64,000 nt of DNA from Microbacterium flavescens. GTDB lineage: Bacteria > Actinomycetota > Actinomycetes > Actinomycetales > Microbacteriaceae. Made by a program: the position numbers and the translations under genes. Shown here piece after piece: positions 1 to 10,516 of the stretch (position 1 is the stretch's first letter; the number at the start of each line of letters is the position of its first letter). The stretch covers positions 496,001 to 560,000 of the forward strand of contig NZ_JAFIWA010000001.1 in assembly GCF_018588945.1 (NCBI RefSeq), in the 5' to 3' direction. The notes beneath the pieces are model-generated. The model searched no databases. It had not been told where the DNA came from and saw nothing but the letters and a program-made list of their open reading frames with translations.

Positions 1-219
1 CGGGGGCCGGATGACGAACCACAGGACCACGGACAGGACGCCGCCCGCGATGGTGATGACGGCGGCCGTGAGCTCGCCGAACGCGTGCACCCAGGCGGTG
101 CCCGAGAGTCCCATGAACAGAACGAAGATGCACCACCCGCGCAGCATCAGATGGCCCGTCTTCTCACGGACCGGGGGAGCCGGCGGCGCCGACGCCGGGT
201 GCTTCGAGTGGACGGCCAT
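1..219 (-). CDS. Membrane protein, N-terminal part only (cut by window start)
   Basis: The first 73 residues are visible; the rest lies before the window. The ATG at 217-219 opens a frame whose product starts with a short Pro/Ala-rich segment (about residues 1-20). Two hydrophobic stretches follow, about residues 26-46 and 50-70, both likely membrane helices. It is divergent from manA with an 80-base gap. I do not recognise the family. The frame is convincing because it stays open to the window edge with good hydrophobic pattern. Confidence 0.6.
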   Translation of the reverse strand, partial: MAVHSKHPASAPPAPPVREKTGHLMLRGWCIFVLFMGLSGTAWVHAFGELTAAVITIAGGVLSVVLWFVIRPP

Positions 220-299
220 CGCATGACAGGCTACCCCCGACGCCTCTCGCCTCCCCGCCGCGCGCGGGTGGTCGCGAACGCGCCGCGTACGCTGGATCC

Positions 300-1469
300 A
301 TGCTCGTGCCGCTGACGAACGAACCGCGGGATTACGCGTGGGGATCGACGCTCCTCCTCGCCGACCTCGAAGGCCGAGCGCCGTCCGGCCGCCCGGAGGC
401 GGAGGTGTGGTTCGGCGACCATCCGGCCGACCCGGCCGTCACGGAGGACGGCCGGACGCTGGACGTGTGGCTGGCCGAGGACGGGACCGCCACCGGAGCC
501 CCCGCTCAGCTTCCCTATCTGCTGAAGCTGCTGGCCGCGGCATCCGCTCTGTCGATCCAGGCCCATCCATCGAAGACGCAGGCCGAGGAGGGGTACGCGC
601 GGGAGGAGGCCGCCGGCATTCCGCGCGACGCGCCCCACCGCACCTACCGCGACGCCAACCACAAGCCCGAGCTCATCGTCGCGGTGAGCGAGGAGTTCCG
701 TGCGCTCGCCGGGCTGCGCGACCTCGACGCCACGCGCCGGCTGGTCCGTGCCCTCGGCGACGGAGCGCGTCCGCTCGCCGAGCGGCTGGAGCGGCAGGAT
801 GCGTCGCTCGCCGACGTGCTCGCATGGGTGCTGACCGACGAGGCGAAGGCCGACGTCCGGGCCGTCGTCGATGCCGCGGCGGCGGCCGACTCGGAGGAGT
901 TCGCCGCCGAGCTCGCCCTCGTGCGCACGCTGGACGCGCAGTTCGCCGGGGACGGGGGGATCGTCGTCGCGCTCCTGATGAACCTCATCACCCTGCGTCG
1001 CGGCGAAGGGCTGTTCGTACCTGCCGGTGTCCTGCACGCCTACCTCAGCGGACTGGGCGTCGAGCTCATGGCGGCGAGCGACAACGTCGTGCGCGGCGGG
1101 TTGACGCCCAAGCACATCGACGTCGGCGAGCTGCTCGCGGTCCTCGAACCGCGACCGGCGGCGCCGCACATCGTGCGCGCGCGCTCCGTGGCGCCCGGCG
1201 TCCAGCGCTTCGACGTGCCGGTCGCCGACTTCGCGCTCGACCGGGTGCGGGCGTCGGAGGACGACGAGCTCCGCCTCCCCGTGGACGGGCCGACGATCGC
1301 CCTGGTCACCGCAGGCGAGGTCACGGTCGCCGGCGGCACCAGCACCACGGTGCTCACGCTCGCACCCGGCGGAGCGGCCTTCGTCACGCCCGACGAGCAG
1401 TGGGTGCGTGTCACCGGGTCGGGGGAGCTCTTCCTCGCCGCTCCGGGCACGATCCCCGCCGCCGGATGA
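300..1469 (+). CDS. manA: Mannose-6-phosphate isomerase, class I
   Basis: Interconverts fructose-6-phosphate and mannose-6-phosphate, supplying mannose for GDP-mannose, glycolipids and glycans in the cytosol. The 389-residue length fits type I phosphomannose isomerases. Zinc-ligand candidates are Gln87 and His89 in IQAHPSK, Glu124 in HKPEL, and the later His in VPAGVLHAYLSG. The C-terminal part contains the conserved NVVRGGLTPKHID segment and a second cupin half. It starts at ATG 300. It lies beside whiB2 and a large glycosyltransferase, as manA does in mycobacteria. No phosphomannomutase gene, which often lies close by, is present in this window. Confidence 0.95.
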   Translation: MLVPLTNEPRDYAWGSTLLLADLEGRAPSGRPEAEVWFGDHPADPAVTEDGRTLDVWLAEDGTATGAPAQLPYLLKLLAAASALSIQAHPSKTQAEEGYAREEAAGIPRDAPHRTYRDANHKPELIVAVSEEFRALAGLRDLDATRRLVRALGDGARPLAERLERQDASLADVLAWVLTDEAKADVRAVVDAAAAADSEEFAAELALVRTLDAQFAGDGGIVVALLMNLITLRRGEGLFVPAGVLHAYLSGLGVELMAASDNVVRGGLTPKHIDVGELLAVLEPRPAAPHIVRARSVAPGVQRFDVPVADFALDRVRASEDDELRLPVDGPTIALVTAGEVTVAGGTSTTVLTLAPGGAAFVTPDEQWVRVTGSGELFLAAPGTIPAAG

Positions 1470-1572
1470 TCGGCCGAATGGGAGAGTTCTCATCCGACCG
1501 TTATCACAGAGCGACACGCCGTCGGCGCGTCGCGAAAGTTCAAGAGGTACTTGAGGCTTTAGTATCTGCGAC

Positions 1573-1601
1573 TTGACCTCGGAGAACTACACGGGTGTAA
1601 T
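1573..1601 (+). promoter_or_regulatory. Candidate housekeeping promoter of whiB2
   Basis: A -35-like TTGACC at 1573-1578 and a -10-like TGTAAT at 1596-1601 are separated by exactly 17 bases. This fits a vegetative sigma promoter, in an unusually AT-rich part of the gap before whiB2. The predicted start of transcription near 1608 would leave a leader of about 45 bases with a strong ribosome binding site just before ATG 1653. Confidence 0.55.
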
Positions 1602-1652
1602 TACTCGTACACGCACACCGCGTGCAGGGGGATATCCCGGGGGGAGAACGAG

Positions 1653-1976
1653 ATGACGGCTTCGCAATACCGTTCAGGCGTTCCCGAAAACTGGTTCGTC
1701 GATCCGGTGCAGCTCGGTGTTCCGGGCGTCCGCCGGCCGGTCGAGGGGGAGGATGAAAATCCTCTCTCGTGGCAGACCGATGCGCTGTGCTCGCAGACCG
1801 ATCCCGAGGCCTTCTTCCCCGAGAAAGGCGGCTCGACCCGCGACGCCAAGCGCGTCTGCGCGTCGTGCGACGTCCGCGGGGAGTGCCTCGAGTACGCGCT
1901 GCAGAACGACGAGCGCTTCGGCATCTGGGGCGGACTCAGCGAGCGCGAGCGCCGCAAGCTCAAGCGCCGCGCCTGA
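1653..1976 (+). CDS. whiB2: WhiB-family iron-sulfur transcriptional regulator, WhiB2/WhmD type
   Basis: A 107-residue WhiB-like protein, predicted to hold a 4Fe-4S cluster and bind DNA. The four cysteines are Cys46, Cys69, Cys72 and Cys78 (C-x22-C-x2-C-x5-C). The GIWGG turn is at 90-94 and a basic tail (ERERRKLKRRA) follows. The AFFPEKGGSTRDAK segment and the neighbouring manA and DUF3499 genes point to the WhiB2/WhmD branch, which controls septation in mycobacteria. About 40 residues precede the first cysteine. A GGGGGGAGAA ribosome binding site precedes ATG 1653. Subfamily assignment is from motif memory and context. Confidence 0.93.
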   Translation: MTASQYRSGVPENWFVDPVQLGVPGVRRPVEGEDENPLSWQTDALCSQTDPEAFFPEKGGSTRDAKRVCASCDVRGECLEYALQNDERFGIWGGLSERERRKLKRRA

Positions 1977-2065
1977 GCCCGAAGCCCGCGGTCGCTTCTT
2001 CGATCTCGCGGACCCGGCGCGTGCGTCGCCGACGCCTCCGCCCGGCCGCTTAGGCTGACCAGGTC

Positions 2066-4921
2066 ATGCCCGCTCGAGTCCACGCCATCCTCGTCGTGCG
2101 CCCCGACGGCCGCACGCCCGCCGCGTACCACCTGCGCCGGACGCTCGCCGCACTCGCCGATCAGACGCGTCCCGTCGATGTACTCACGATCGTGCTCTGC
2201 GGGGGCGACGACATCCTCGCCGAGGTGGCGGCCTCCTCCGACGCGGAGTCGATCGTCACCGCTCCCGCTTCGACGGGGTTCGCGAACGCGATCGGCCTGG
2301 TCTCGCCGCGGCTGGACGGCGACGCCGTCTGGCTCCTCGCCCAGGACACCGCACCCGAGCGCGATGCGCTGGCCCGCCTCGCCGGCGCGCTCGAGCTCGC
2401 ACCGTCGGTCGCGTGCATCGCGCCGAAGCTCGTCCGGTGGGACGACCGCTCCGAGATCGTCTCGCTCGGCGTCGGCATGACGCGCTTCGGCCGCGCGATC
2501 GGGTTCGCCGACGGCGAGCTCGATCAGGGCCAGCACGACGGGCGGGAGGATGTGCTCGGCGCCGACGTGCGCGGCCTGCTCGTCCGCGCCGACGCGTGGC
2601 GGGAGCTCGGCGGTCTGGATCCCGCCCTCGCCGGAGGGGACGAAGGGCTCGACCTCGGCGTCCGCGCCCATCTGGCCGGAGCCCGCGTCACCCTCGCCCC
2701 CAGCGCGATCGTCGCGACCGCCGGCGACGGCGTCGCGGGCACGCCCTCGCCCCTGACACCGCAGCGTCGCCGGCGGGCGACGTTCTCGGCGCGCGTCGCG
2801 CAGCTGCACCGCCGCCTGGCGTACGCGCACGTGGCAGCGGTGCCGTTCCTCTGGCTCTCGATCCTTCCCCTCGCGCTCTGGCGCACCATCGTCGACCTGG
2901 TCCGCAAGGAGCCGGGCAGCATCCTGCCCGAGTGGGGCGCGGCGGTGCTCGTCATGGTGCGGCCCGCGGCGGTGGCCCGCTCCCGCCGCCGCCTCGCGTC
3001 CGCCCGGCGCTCCTCGTGGGCGCAGCTGCAGCCGCTGCGCACGACCAGCACCGAGCTGCGTCAGCGGTTCGGCGACGATACGGACGACGGGTCGGCGACC
3101 GCGCACCGGCGCGGCGAGCTGCGCTTCTTCTCCGGCGGCGGGGCCTGGCTGGTGCTGGCGGCGCTCGTCGCGGGGATCGCAGCCTTCCCCGCCCTGCTGG
3201 CCTGGCCCGTGCTGGGCGGAGGGGCTCTCCAGCCGCTGCGGACCACGGTGATCCAGCTCTGGGCGGACGCGGCGTTCGGCCAGCGCGCCCTCGGCCTGGA
3301 CACGATCGGACCCGCCGACCCGTTCGCGGCGCTCATCGCCGTGCTCGGCTCGCTGTCGCCCTGGGAGCCCTCGCGAGCGCTCGTGGTGCTGTGGGTGCTC
3401 GCCCTGCCGCTCGCGGCTTTCGGCGGCTGGTTCGCGTCGACGCGCGTCACCGACCGATCCGTTCTGCGCCTGACGGGCGGGGCGCTGTGGGCACTGTCCC
3501 CCACGTTCCTGGTCGCACTCACCCAGGGCCGCCCGACCGCGGTCCTCGCTCACCTCCTCCTGCCCTGGCTCTTCGTCGCCGGTTCCGTCGCGCATCGCTC
3601 CTGGGCCGGTGCGGGTGCGGCATCCCTCCTCCTCGCCGCCGTGTTGGCGGTGGCACCGTCGCTCGCTCCGGCCTTCGCGGTGGTGTGGATCGCGTCGATC
3701 GTGCTCGCGGTCGTCCTGCGGGGCGGTCGCGGCGTCGCCCGGCTGATCTGGACGATCGTGCCGTCGCTCGTGGTCTTCGCGCCGCTCGTGTGGGCGGCGG
3801 TGCGCCGCGGCGAGGCGTGGGGACTGCTCGCCGACCCCGGGATGCCCTGGGCCGGTCCGCAGGTCGCCGCTGACGCGGCCGGTCGCGCGCTGCTGGCCGC
3901 GGGCGTCCCGACGGCCGACCTGGCCGGCTGGACGACGTTCGTGCCGGCCGACTTCCCGACCTGGTGGGTGCCTCTCCTGGCGGCCCCGGTCGCCCTGCTC
4001 GCCCTCGCCGCCCCGCTCACGCAGCGCTGGGCCGCGGGCATCGTCCTGCTCGGTCTCACCGCGGTCGGGCTCGGAACGGCGTTCGCGGCGGTCTCCGTCT
4101 CGGTGGCGTTCGAGCAGTCCCTCCCGATCCCGCTCTGGCCCGGGTGCGGACTGAGCCTGGCGTGGCTCGGCGCGGTCGGCGGGGCGCTGGTCGCCCTGGA
4201 CGCGGGGATCGCGCCGCGACTCGCGCTCGCGCGCAGCCTCGCCGCGGCCGTCGTCATCGCGGCCGTCGCCCTGCTGGCGGTTCCGTCTCTCACGGCGCTG
4301 GCGCGCGGCACGGCGCTCCTCACGAACGGGCCCGTCAGCACCCTTCCGGCGTACGTGGCCGCCGAAGGACGCGATGACCCCGATGTCGGAACGATCGTGC
4401 TGACGCCGCAGAACGCCACCGGCATCGCGGCGCGCGTGGTCTGGGGCGGCAGCGAGACCCTCGGCGGACAGACGACGCTGCTCTCCACCCGCTCCGAGGG
4501 ATCGACCGACGACTCCGGCATCGCCGAGCTTGCCGCCGACCTCGCGACGTCGTCGGCGGAGAACGCCGTGTCACAGCTCGCCGACCGCGGAGTCGCCTTC
4601 GTGCTGCTGGCTCCGGCGCTGCCGCCCGAGTCCGACGCCGCGCGCGCCACGCGGCTCTCGGTCAGCACCTCGCTGGACCAGCGGGGCTCGCTCGACGCCG
4701 TGGGCGAGACCGCCAAGGGCACGCTGTGGCGTGTGACGACGGAGGTCGCGCCCCGTCCGTCGGTCGCGCCGTCCGTCCACGTCACCGCCGGGCTCGTGGG
4801 CGGTGCTCAGCTCGCCGTGATCGCCGCCGCCCTTCTTCTCGCCCTGCCCACGGCCGCCTCGCGCCGCGAGGCGAGGCGCACGCCGCGCGTCGTCGGACCG
4901 TACTGGCAGGAGGGCCGATGA
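2066..4921 (+). CDS. Large membrane-embedded family 2 glycosyltransferase
   Basis: 951 residues. The first ~240 form a GT-A glycosyltransferase family 2 domain: an acidic QDTAPE segment near residue 95 and a GGDEGLDLGVRAH segment near residue 192, which corresponds to the ED motif region. The remainder is a long multi-pass membrane region, with helices from about residue 255 and again from about 355 to 730, a soluble insert near 740-900 and a final helix near 915. This layout is typical of actinobacterial enzymes thought to add sugars to a cell-wall or lipid-linked polymer from the membrane. It overlaps the next gene by ATGA and so is probably translationally coupled to it. The substrate cannot be read from sequence. 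Confidence 0.85.
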   Translation: MPARVHAILVVRPDGRTPAAYHLRRTLAALADQTRPVDVLTIVLCGGDDILAEVAASSDAESIVTAPASTGFANAIGLVSPRLDGDAVWLLAQDTAPERDALARLAGALELAPSVACIAPKLVRWDDRSEIVSLGVGMTRFGRAIGFADGELDQGQHDGREDVLGADVRGLLVRADAWRELGGLDPALAGGDEGLDLGVRAHLAGARVTLAPSAIVATAGDGVAGTPSPLTPQRRRRATFSARVAQLHRRLAYAHVAAVPFLWLSILPLALWRTIVDLVRKEPGSILPEWGAAVLVMVRPAAVARSRRRLASARRSSWAQLQPLRTTSTELRQRFGDDTDDGSATAHRRGELRFFSGGGAWLVLAALVAGIAAFPALLAWPVLGGGALQPLRTTVIQLWADAAFGQRALGLDTIGPADPFAALIAVLGSLSPWEPSRALVVLWVLALPLAAFGGWFASTRVTDRSVLRLTGGALWALSPTFLVALTQGRPTAVLAHLLLPWLFVAGSVAHRSWAGAGAASLLLAAVLAVAPSLAPAFAVVWIASIVLAVVLRGGRGVARLIWTIVPSLVVFAPLVWAAVRRGEAWGLLADPGMPWAGPQVAADAAGRALLAAGVPTADLAGWTTFVPADFPTWWVPLLAAPVALLALAAPLTQRWAAGIVLLGLTAVGLGTAFAAVSVSVAFEQSLPIPLWPGCGLSLAWLGAVGGALVALDAGIAPRLALARSLAAAVVIAAVALLAVPSLTALARGTALLTNGPVSTLPAYVAAEGRDDPDVGTIVLTPQNATGIAARVVWGGSETLGGQTTLLSTRSEGSTDDSGIAELAADLATSSAENAVSQLADRGVAFVLLAPALPPESDAARATRLSVSTSLDQRGSLDAVGETAKGTLWRVTTEVAPRPSVAPSVHVTAGLVGGAQLAVIAAALLLALPTAASRREARRTPRVVGPYWQEGR

Positions 4922-6336
4922 GCGACCGCCGCGTGTTCCGCTGGGCGACCACCAGCACACGACTGCTTGCCGGGACGGCCGTCTCGGCGGTCGCTGTGGT
5001 CGCCGTCGTGACCGCGGTCTCCGTGCCGTGGCCCACGCTGACGCGCGAGCCGCTGAGCGTCTCCGCCGTGCCGGCACCGTCGGCGTCGGTCGCGTCGTGC
5101 GACGGCGGCCTGCTCTCCGTCGGCCGCGACCTCGCCGCCGTCGACTCGATCTCGCTGGCTGAGAGCCAGCTCCTCACGAGCGGCGCCAGCGAGGGCGCCG
5201 AGCCGCCGGAGGAGCAGATCCTCGAGGTTACGGGGCTTCCGGACGGCGAAGGCCCCACCGTCTTCACGTCGCCGCCCGAGGGCCGCGAACGCGTCGACGT
5301 CGCGGCCGCCGGCTCCGCGACGGCCTCCGATGACGACCTCGCCGGGTACGCGGCATCCGCGTGCCGTCCGCCCCTCCTGGAGTCGTGGCTCGTGGGCGGC
5401 TCCGGCGAGACCGGAGCCGCCGACCTCGTGCTCCTCGCCAACCCCGGCGTCGTCCCGGCGACGGTGCAGCTCACCGTGTTCGGCGCCGAAGGACCGACCA
5501 CCCCGCCCGGTGGTACCGACCTCGTCGTCCCGGCAGGCGAGCAGCGGGTCGTTCCGCTTGCGGGCCTCGTGATCGGCGAGGCCAGTCCGGTCGTACGCGT
5601 GTCGGCGGCGGGCGCAGCCGTCCACGCGTCGCTGCAGGCGAGCATCACCCGCACGCTGACGCCCGGTGGCGTCGAGCAGGTCGGCGCCGTGGCCGAGCCC
5701 CAGGCGGAGCAGACCATCACCGGCATCGCCGTGACGCGCAACCCGGGTGCCGAAGGCGCCTCCGACGCGGCCACGGTGCTGCGGCTGCTGTCGCCGTCCG
5801 CCGATGCGACCGCACGGATCGCGGTCACCGCGACCGGACGTGACGCGCCGTCTCTCGAGCCCGAGGACGTGTCGCTCGCCGCCGGAGAGCCGGTCGAGGT
5901 CGACCTCGGCGGGCTGGCGCGCGGCACGTACACCGTGCAGGTGACGGCCGACGCCCCCCTCGTGGCGGCGGTGTGGCAGACCACGGGCTTCGGCGAGGGC
6001 GACGACTTCGCGTGGTACACGCCGTCGCCCCTCGTCGGCGTGCCGAGTCTCTTCGCCGTGCCGACCGGCCCGCCGCCGGCGCTGACGCTGGTCAATCCCG
6101 GCGAGGAGCCCGCCGAGGTATCGGTGTCGTCGGCCGACGGCTCGTACCGCCTCGATCTCTCCGTGCCGGCGAACGGCAGCATGACCGCCCGGCTGTCGAC
6201 GCGCACCGTCTACGTCCTCGACCCCGGGACGAGCGAGATCCGTGCCGGGCTGTCGCTCACCGGCAATGGCGCGCTCGCGGGCATCCCGGTCTGGCCGGCG
6301 GATGCCGCGTCCCCCGAGATCGTCGTCTACCCGTAG
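4918..6336 (+). CDS. DUF5719 family secreted or membrane-anchored protein
   Basis: 472 residues starting at ATG 4918 inside the stop of the glycosyltransferase. One N-terminal hydrophobic segment (about residues 14-38) acts as signal or anchor. The rest is extracytoplasmic, with repeated beta-rich modules reading like adhesion or Ig-type folds (LVLLANPGVVPATVQLTVFG and LTLVNPGEEPAEVSVS). The family is known as a conserved partner of the upstream glycosyltransferase in Micrococcales. Its function is unknown; a role in presenting or assembling the polymer is an inference from gene coupling. Confidence 0.75.
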   Translation: MSDRRVFRWATTSTRLLAGTAVSAVAVVAVVTAVSVPWPTLTREPLSVSAVPAPSASVASCDGGLLSVGRDLAAVDSISLAESQLLTSGASEGAEPPEEQILEVTGLPDGEGPTVFTSPPEGRERVDVAAAGSATASDDDLAGYAASACRPPLLESWLVGGSGETGAADLVLLANPGVVPATVQLTVFGAEGPTTPPGGTDLVVPAGEQRVVPLAGLVIGEASPVVRVSAAGAAVHASLQASITRTLTPGGVEQVGAVAEPQAEQTITGIAVTRNPGAEGASDAATVLRLLSPSADATARIAVTATGRDAPSLEPEDVSLAAGEPVEVDLGGLARGTYTVQVTADAPLVAAVWQTTGFGEGDDFAWYTPSPLVGVPSLFAVPTGPPPALTLVNPGEEPAEVSVSSADGSYRLDLSVPANGSMTARLSTRTVYVLDPGTSEIRAGLSLTGNGALAGIPVWPADAASPEIVVYP

Positions 6337-6346
6337 CGGCGATCGA

Positions 6347-6787
6347 TCAGAGGAAGCGGAACCGCTCCGGGCCGAGATCCCACGGATCGCGGTCGAGGTA
6401 CTCGGCCGCAGCCCGGAAGACGCAGCTCTCGACCATCATCCGGCGGTGGAGTTCGTCGTCGCGGTGCAGGTGGCTGAGGCGCTCGATGGGCAGCCGGTAG
6501 ACGATGATCCGCTTGGCGTCGGCGAGCACCGTCCAGCGGGGGATGCCGTCCTCGTCGGGAGCCTGGGGCATGTCGGCGATCTCGAAGCTCACCTCTCGCA
6601 GCTCCGGCCACGCCGACCGCAGGAACTCGGCGGCCGTGCCGACGGCGAGGTCGAAGCGCTCGACGCGGGTGTCGAGCGGCGGGAGCGGTGGCCGCACCAC
6701 GGGACTGCGCCCCTCGCGTCCGTGACGGCCATGCCGTGACACGCGACGGGAGGTGGTCGGGGTGCTTCGAGTCCTCCGCCACGCCAT
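6347..6787 (-). CDS. Zincin-like metallopeptidase-family protein lacking HExxH (Rv3259-like)
   Basis: 146 residues, start at ATG 6787 with an AGGATGG ribosome binding site eight bases upstream. It resembles the small protein encoded beside whiB2 and the DUF3499 gene in mycobacteria, which is annotated as a metallopeptidase-family protein. Where a zincin would carry HExxH, this one reads LHRRMMVESCVFRAAAEYL, so the zinc site is not visible. The first ~35 residues are basic and low-complexity and may be disordered. It probably has no protease activity. Family assignment rests on context and on the segment VERFDLAVGTAAEFLRSAWP. Confidence 0.7.
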   Translation of the reverse strand: MAWRRTRSTPTTSRRVSRHGRHGREGRSPVVRPPLPPLDTRVERFDLAVGTAAEFLRSAWPELREVSFEIADMPQAPDEDGIPRWTVLADAKRIIVYRLPIERLSHLHRDDELHRRMMVESCVFRAAAEYLDRDPWDLGPERFRFL

Positions 6788-6886
6788 GCGACCATCCTAG
6801 GCTCGGCCGCTGCGTGCGCAGCCTGATCCGCGTTCGCCGGGCGCGGCATCCCACCGCCGCGTCGTCCGCTGGATAGTGTCGAGCCG

Positions 6887-7093
6887 ATGCGCGAGAGACT
6901 CTGCTCCAAGGTCGGGTGCGCCCGCGAGGCCGTGACGACGCTGACGTACGACTACGGCGACCAGATGGCGGCCCTCGGGCCGCTCGGCGGCGGCGGCGAC
7001 CCCCATGCCCACGACCTGTGCGCGATCCACACCGATCGTCTGTCGGTGCCCAAGGGATGGGTCGTCGTACGGCACGAGACCCTGCGCGTCTGA
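6887..7093 (+). CDS. DUF3499 family small protein
   Basis: 68 residues starting MRERLCSKVGC. Cysteines at 6, 11 and later in DLCAIHTDR suggest a small metal-binding fold: two Cys near the start, then Cys-x2-His towards the end. The family is conserved in actinobacteria beside whiB2, the zincin-like gene and manB. It is divergent from the zincin-like gene, and in this window is followed by rmlA rather than a phosphomannomutase gene. The function is not known. Confidence 0.8.
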   Translation: MRERLCSKVGCAREAVTTLTYDYGDQMAALGPLGGGGDPHAHDLCAIHTDRLSVPKGWVVVRHETLRV

Positions 7094-7141
7094 GTCGCAG
7101 AAAGCGTGTGTCGGCGACTCCTGCCGTGACACAATGCACGC

Positions 7142-9009
<1,868 letters not shown>

Positions 9010-9010
9010 C

Positions 9011-10438
9011 ATGAGCGCCGAGCTTCTGACCGTCGATGCGACTCCCATCCCGGGGCTCCTCGTCGCGAGCCTGCCCGTGCACCGCGACGGGCGGGGATGG
9101 TTCAAGGAGAACTGGCAGCGCGAGAAGATGACCGCCGCGGGCGTCCCCGACTTCACGCCCGTGCAGCAGAACATCTCGTACAACGACGACGTGGGCACCA
9201 CCCGAGGGATCCACGCCGAACCCTGGGACAAGTGGGTTTCGGTGGCAGCGGGCCGCGTCTTCGGCGCGTGGGTCGACCTCCGGGAGGGTCCTTCCTTCGG
9301 GACCGTCTTCACGACGGAGATCGACGCCTCTCGCGCGGTCTTCGTACCCCGCGGCGTCGGAAACGCCTACCAGACGCTGGAGCCCGCGACGGCGTATACC
9401 TACCTGGTGAACGACCACTGGTCGGCGCAGTCCGAGTACGTGCTGCTCAACGTCGCGGATGAGACCGTCGGGATTCCCTGGCCGATCCCGCTGTCCCGGG
9501 CTGTGCTGTCCGGGAAGGACCAGGCCCACCCACGGCTGGCGGACGTCGTGCCGGTGGCGCCCCGGAAGATCCTGGTGGTCGGCGCGAACGGACAGCTGGG
9601 CCGCGCGCTCCGGCGGGTGCTGGGCGGGGGTCACGTCGAGTACGCGGCACACGAGGATCTCGATCTCACCGCTGACGTGCCGTCTGCGCGACCGTGGCGC
9701 GCCTACAGGACGATCATCAACGCGGCCGCATTCACCGCCGTGGATCGCGCGGAGACCGCTGAGGGCCGGGTTGCCGCCTGGAGGGTCAACGCAGAGGGAG
9801 CGGCTGCCCTGGCCCGGGTCGCCGCGGATCATGCGCTGACGCTCGTCCACATCTCGAGCGACTACGTGTTCGACGGAGATCTCGATGGCGAGTACGGCGA
9901 AGAGCAGCCGATGAATCCGCTCGGCGTCTACGGTCAGACCAAAGCCGCAGGCGACATCGCGGCAGCCTCAGCGCCCCGCCACTACATCGTCCGCACGTCG
10001 TGGGTCGTCGGGGACGGGCCGAACTTCCTCCGCACCATGCACGCGCTGGCGAGGAAGGGCGCCTCGCCGCGGGTGGTCGACGATCAGCGCGGACGTCTGA
10101 GTTTCGCCGACGACCTGGCGCACGCGGTCGCTCATCTCCTCGAGTCCGGCGCGCCGTACGGCGTGTACAACATCACCGGCTCCGGCGAGCCGATGACCTG
10201 GGCGGAGGTGGCTCGCGAGGTCTTCGCCGCGGCCGGGAGCGACCCGCAGCGTGTTGTGCCGGTCTCCACCCAGGAGTACGCGGCCACGGCCACGGCACCG
10301 ACCGCACCGAGGCCCCGCAACAGTGTGCTCTCACTCACCCGCATCCGAGGCACCGGCTTCGAGCCGCGCGACCACCGCGCCGCGCTCGCCGACTATCTGG
10401 CGTCGGAGCTGCCCGAGGGGCGTGCGGAGCCGAGCTGA
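9011..10438 (+). CDS. rmlCD: Fused dTDP-4-dehydrorhamnose 3,5-epimerase and 4-dehydrorhamnose reductase
   Basis: 475 residues from ATG 9011, just after the rmlB stop. Residues 1 to ~180 are an RmlC cupin with base His68 (RGIHAEPWDKW) and Asp170 in the LSGKD segment. Residues ~185-475 are an RmlD reductase with GANGQLG at 191-197, SSDYVFDG at 282-289 and YxxxK as Tyr307/Lys311. The fusion completes dTDP-L-rhamnose synthesis in one protein and occurs in other Micrococcales. The epimerase half reads VNDHWSAQ where stand-alone RmlC carries a Tyr in a TDYY-like segment, so its acid residue may differ. The product probably feeds a rhamnosylated wall polymer. Confidence 0.92.
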   Translation: MSAELLTVDATPIPGLLVASLPVHRDGRGWFKENWQREKMTAAGVPDFTPVQQNISYNDDVGTTRGIHAEPWDKWVSVAAGRVFGAWVDLREGPSFGTVFTTEIDASRAVFVPRGVGNAYQTLEPATAYTYLVNDHWSAQSEYVLLNVADETVGIPWPIPLSRAVLSGKDQAHPRLADVVPVAPRKILVVGANGQLGRALRRVLGGGHVEYAAHEDLDLTADVPSARPWRAYRTIINAAAFTAVDRAETAEGRVAAWRVNAEGAAALARVAADHALTLVHISSDYVFDGDLDGEYGEEQPMNPLGVYGQTKAAGDIAAASAPRHYIVRTSWVVGDGPNFLRTMHALARKGASPRVVDDQRGRLSFADDLAHAVAHLLESGAPYGVYNITGSGEPMTWAEVAREVFAAAGSDPQRVVPVSTQEYAATATAPTAPRPRNSVLSLTRIRGTGFEPRDHRAALADYLASELPEGRAEPS

Positions 10439-10488
10439 GACCGCCCGCGCCGTCCGCCGGCAAGGTCGCCGACTCAGGACGGCCTGCC

Positions 10489-10513
10489 CGCGCCCGGCAG
10501 CGCACCGGGTGCG
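10489..10513 (+). promoter_or_regulatory. GC-rich hairpin abutting the ahcY start
   Basis: Arms 10489-10497 (CGCGCCCGG) and 10505-10513 (CCGGGTGCG) pair over nine bases with one G-U, around a 7-base loop. It ends three bases before ATG 10517. It could terminate rmlCD transcripts (no T tract follows) or control ahcY translation. It does not resemble the SAH riboswitch. Confidence 0.35.
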
Positions 10514-10516
10514 ACA

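Noticed and set aside
10439-10516. SAH riboswitch before ahcY
   Set aside because: Only 78 bases and no conserved SAH-riboswitch core could be found; only simple hairpins.
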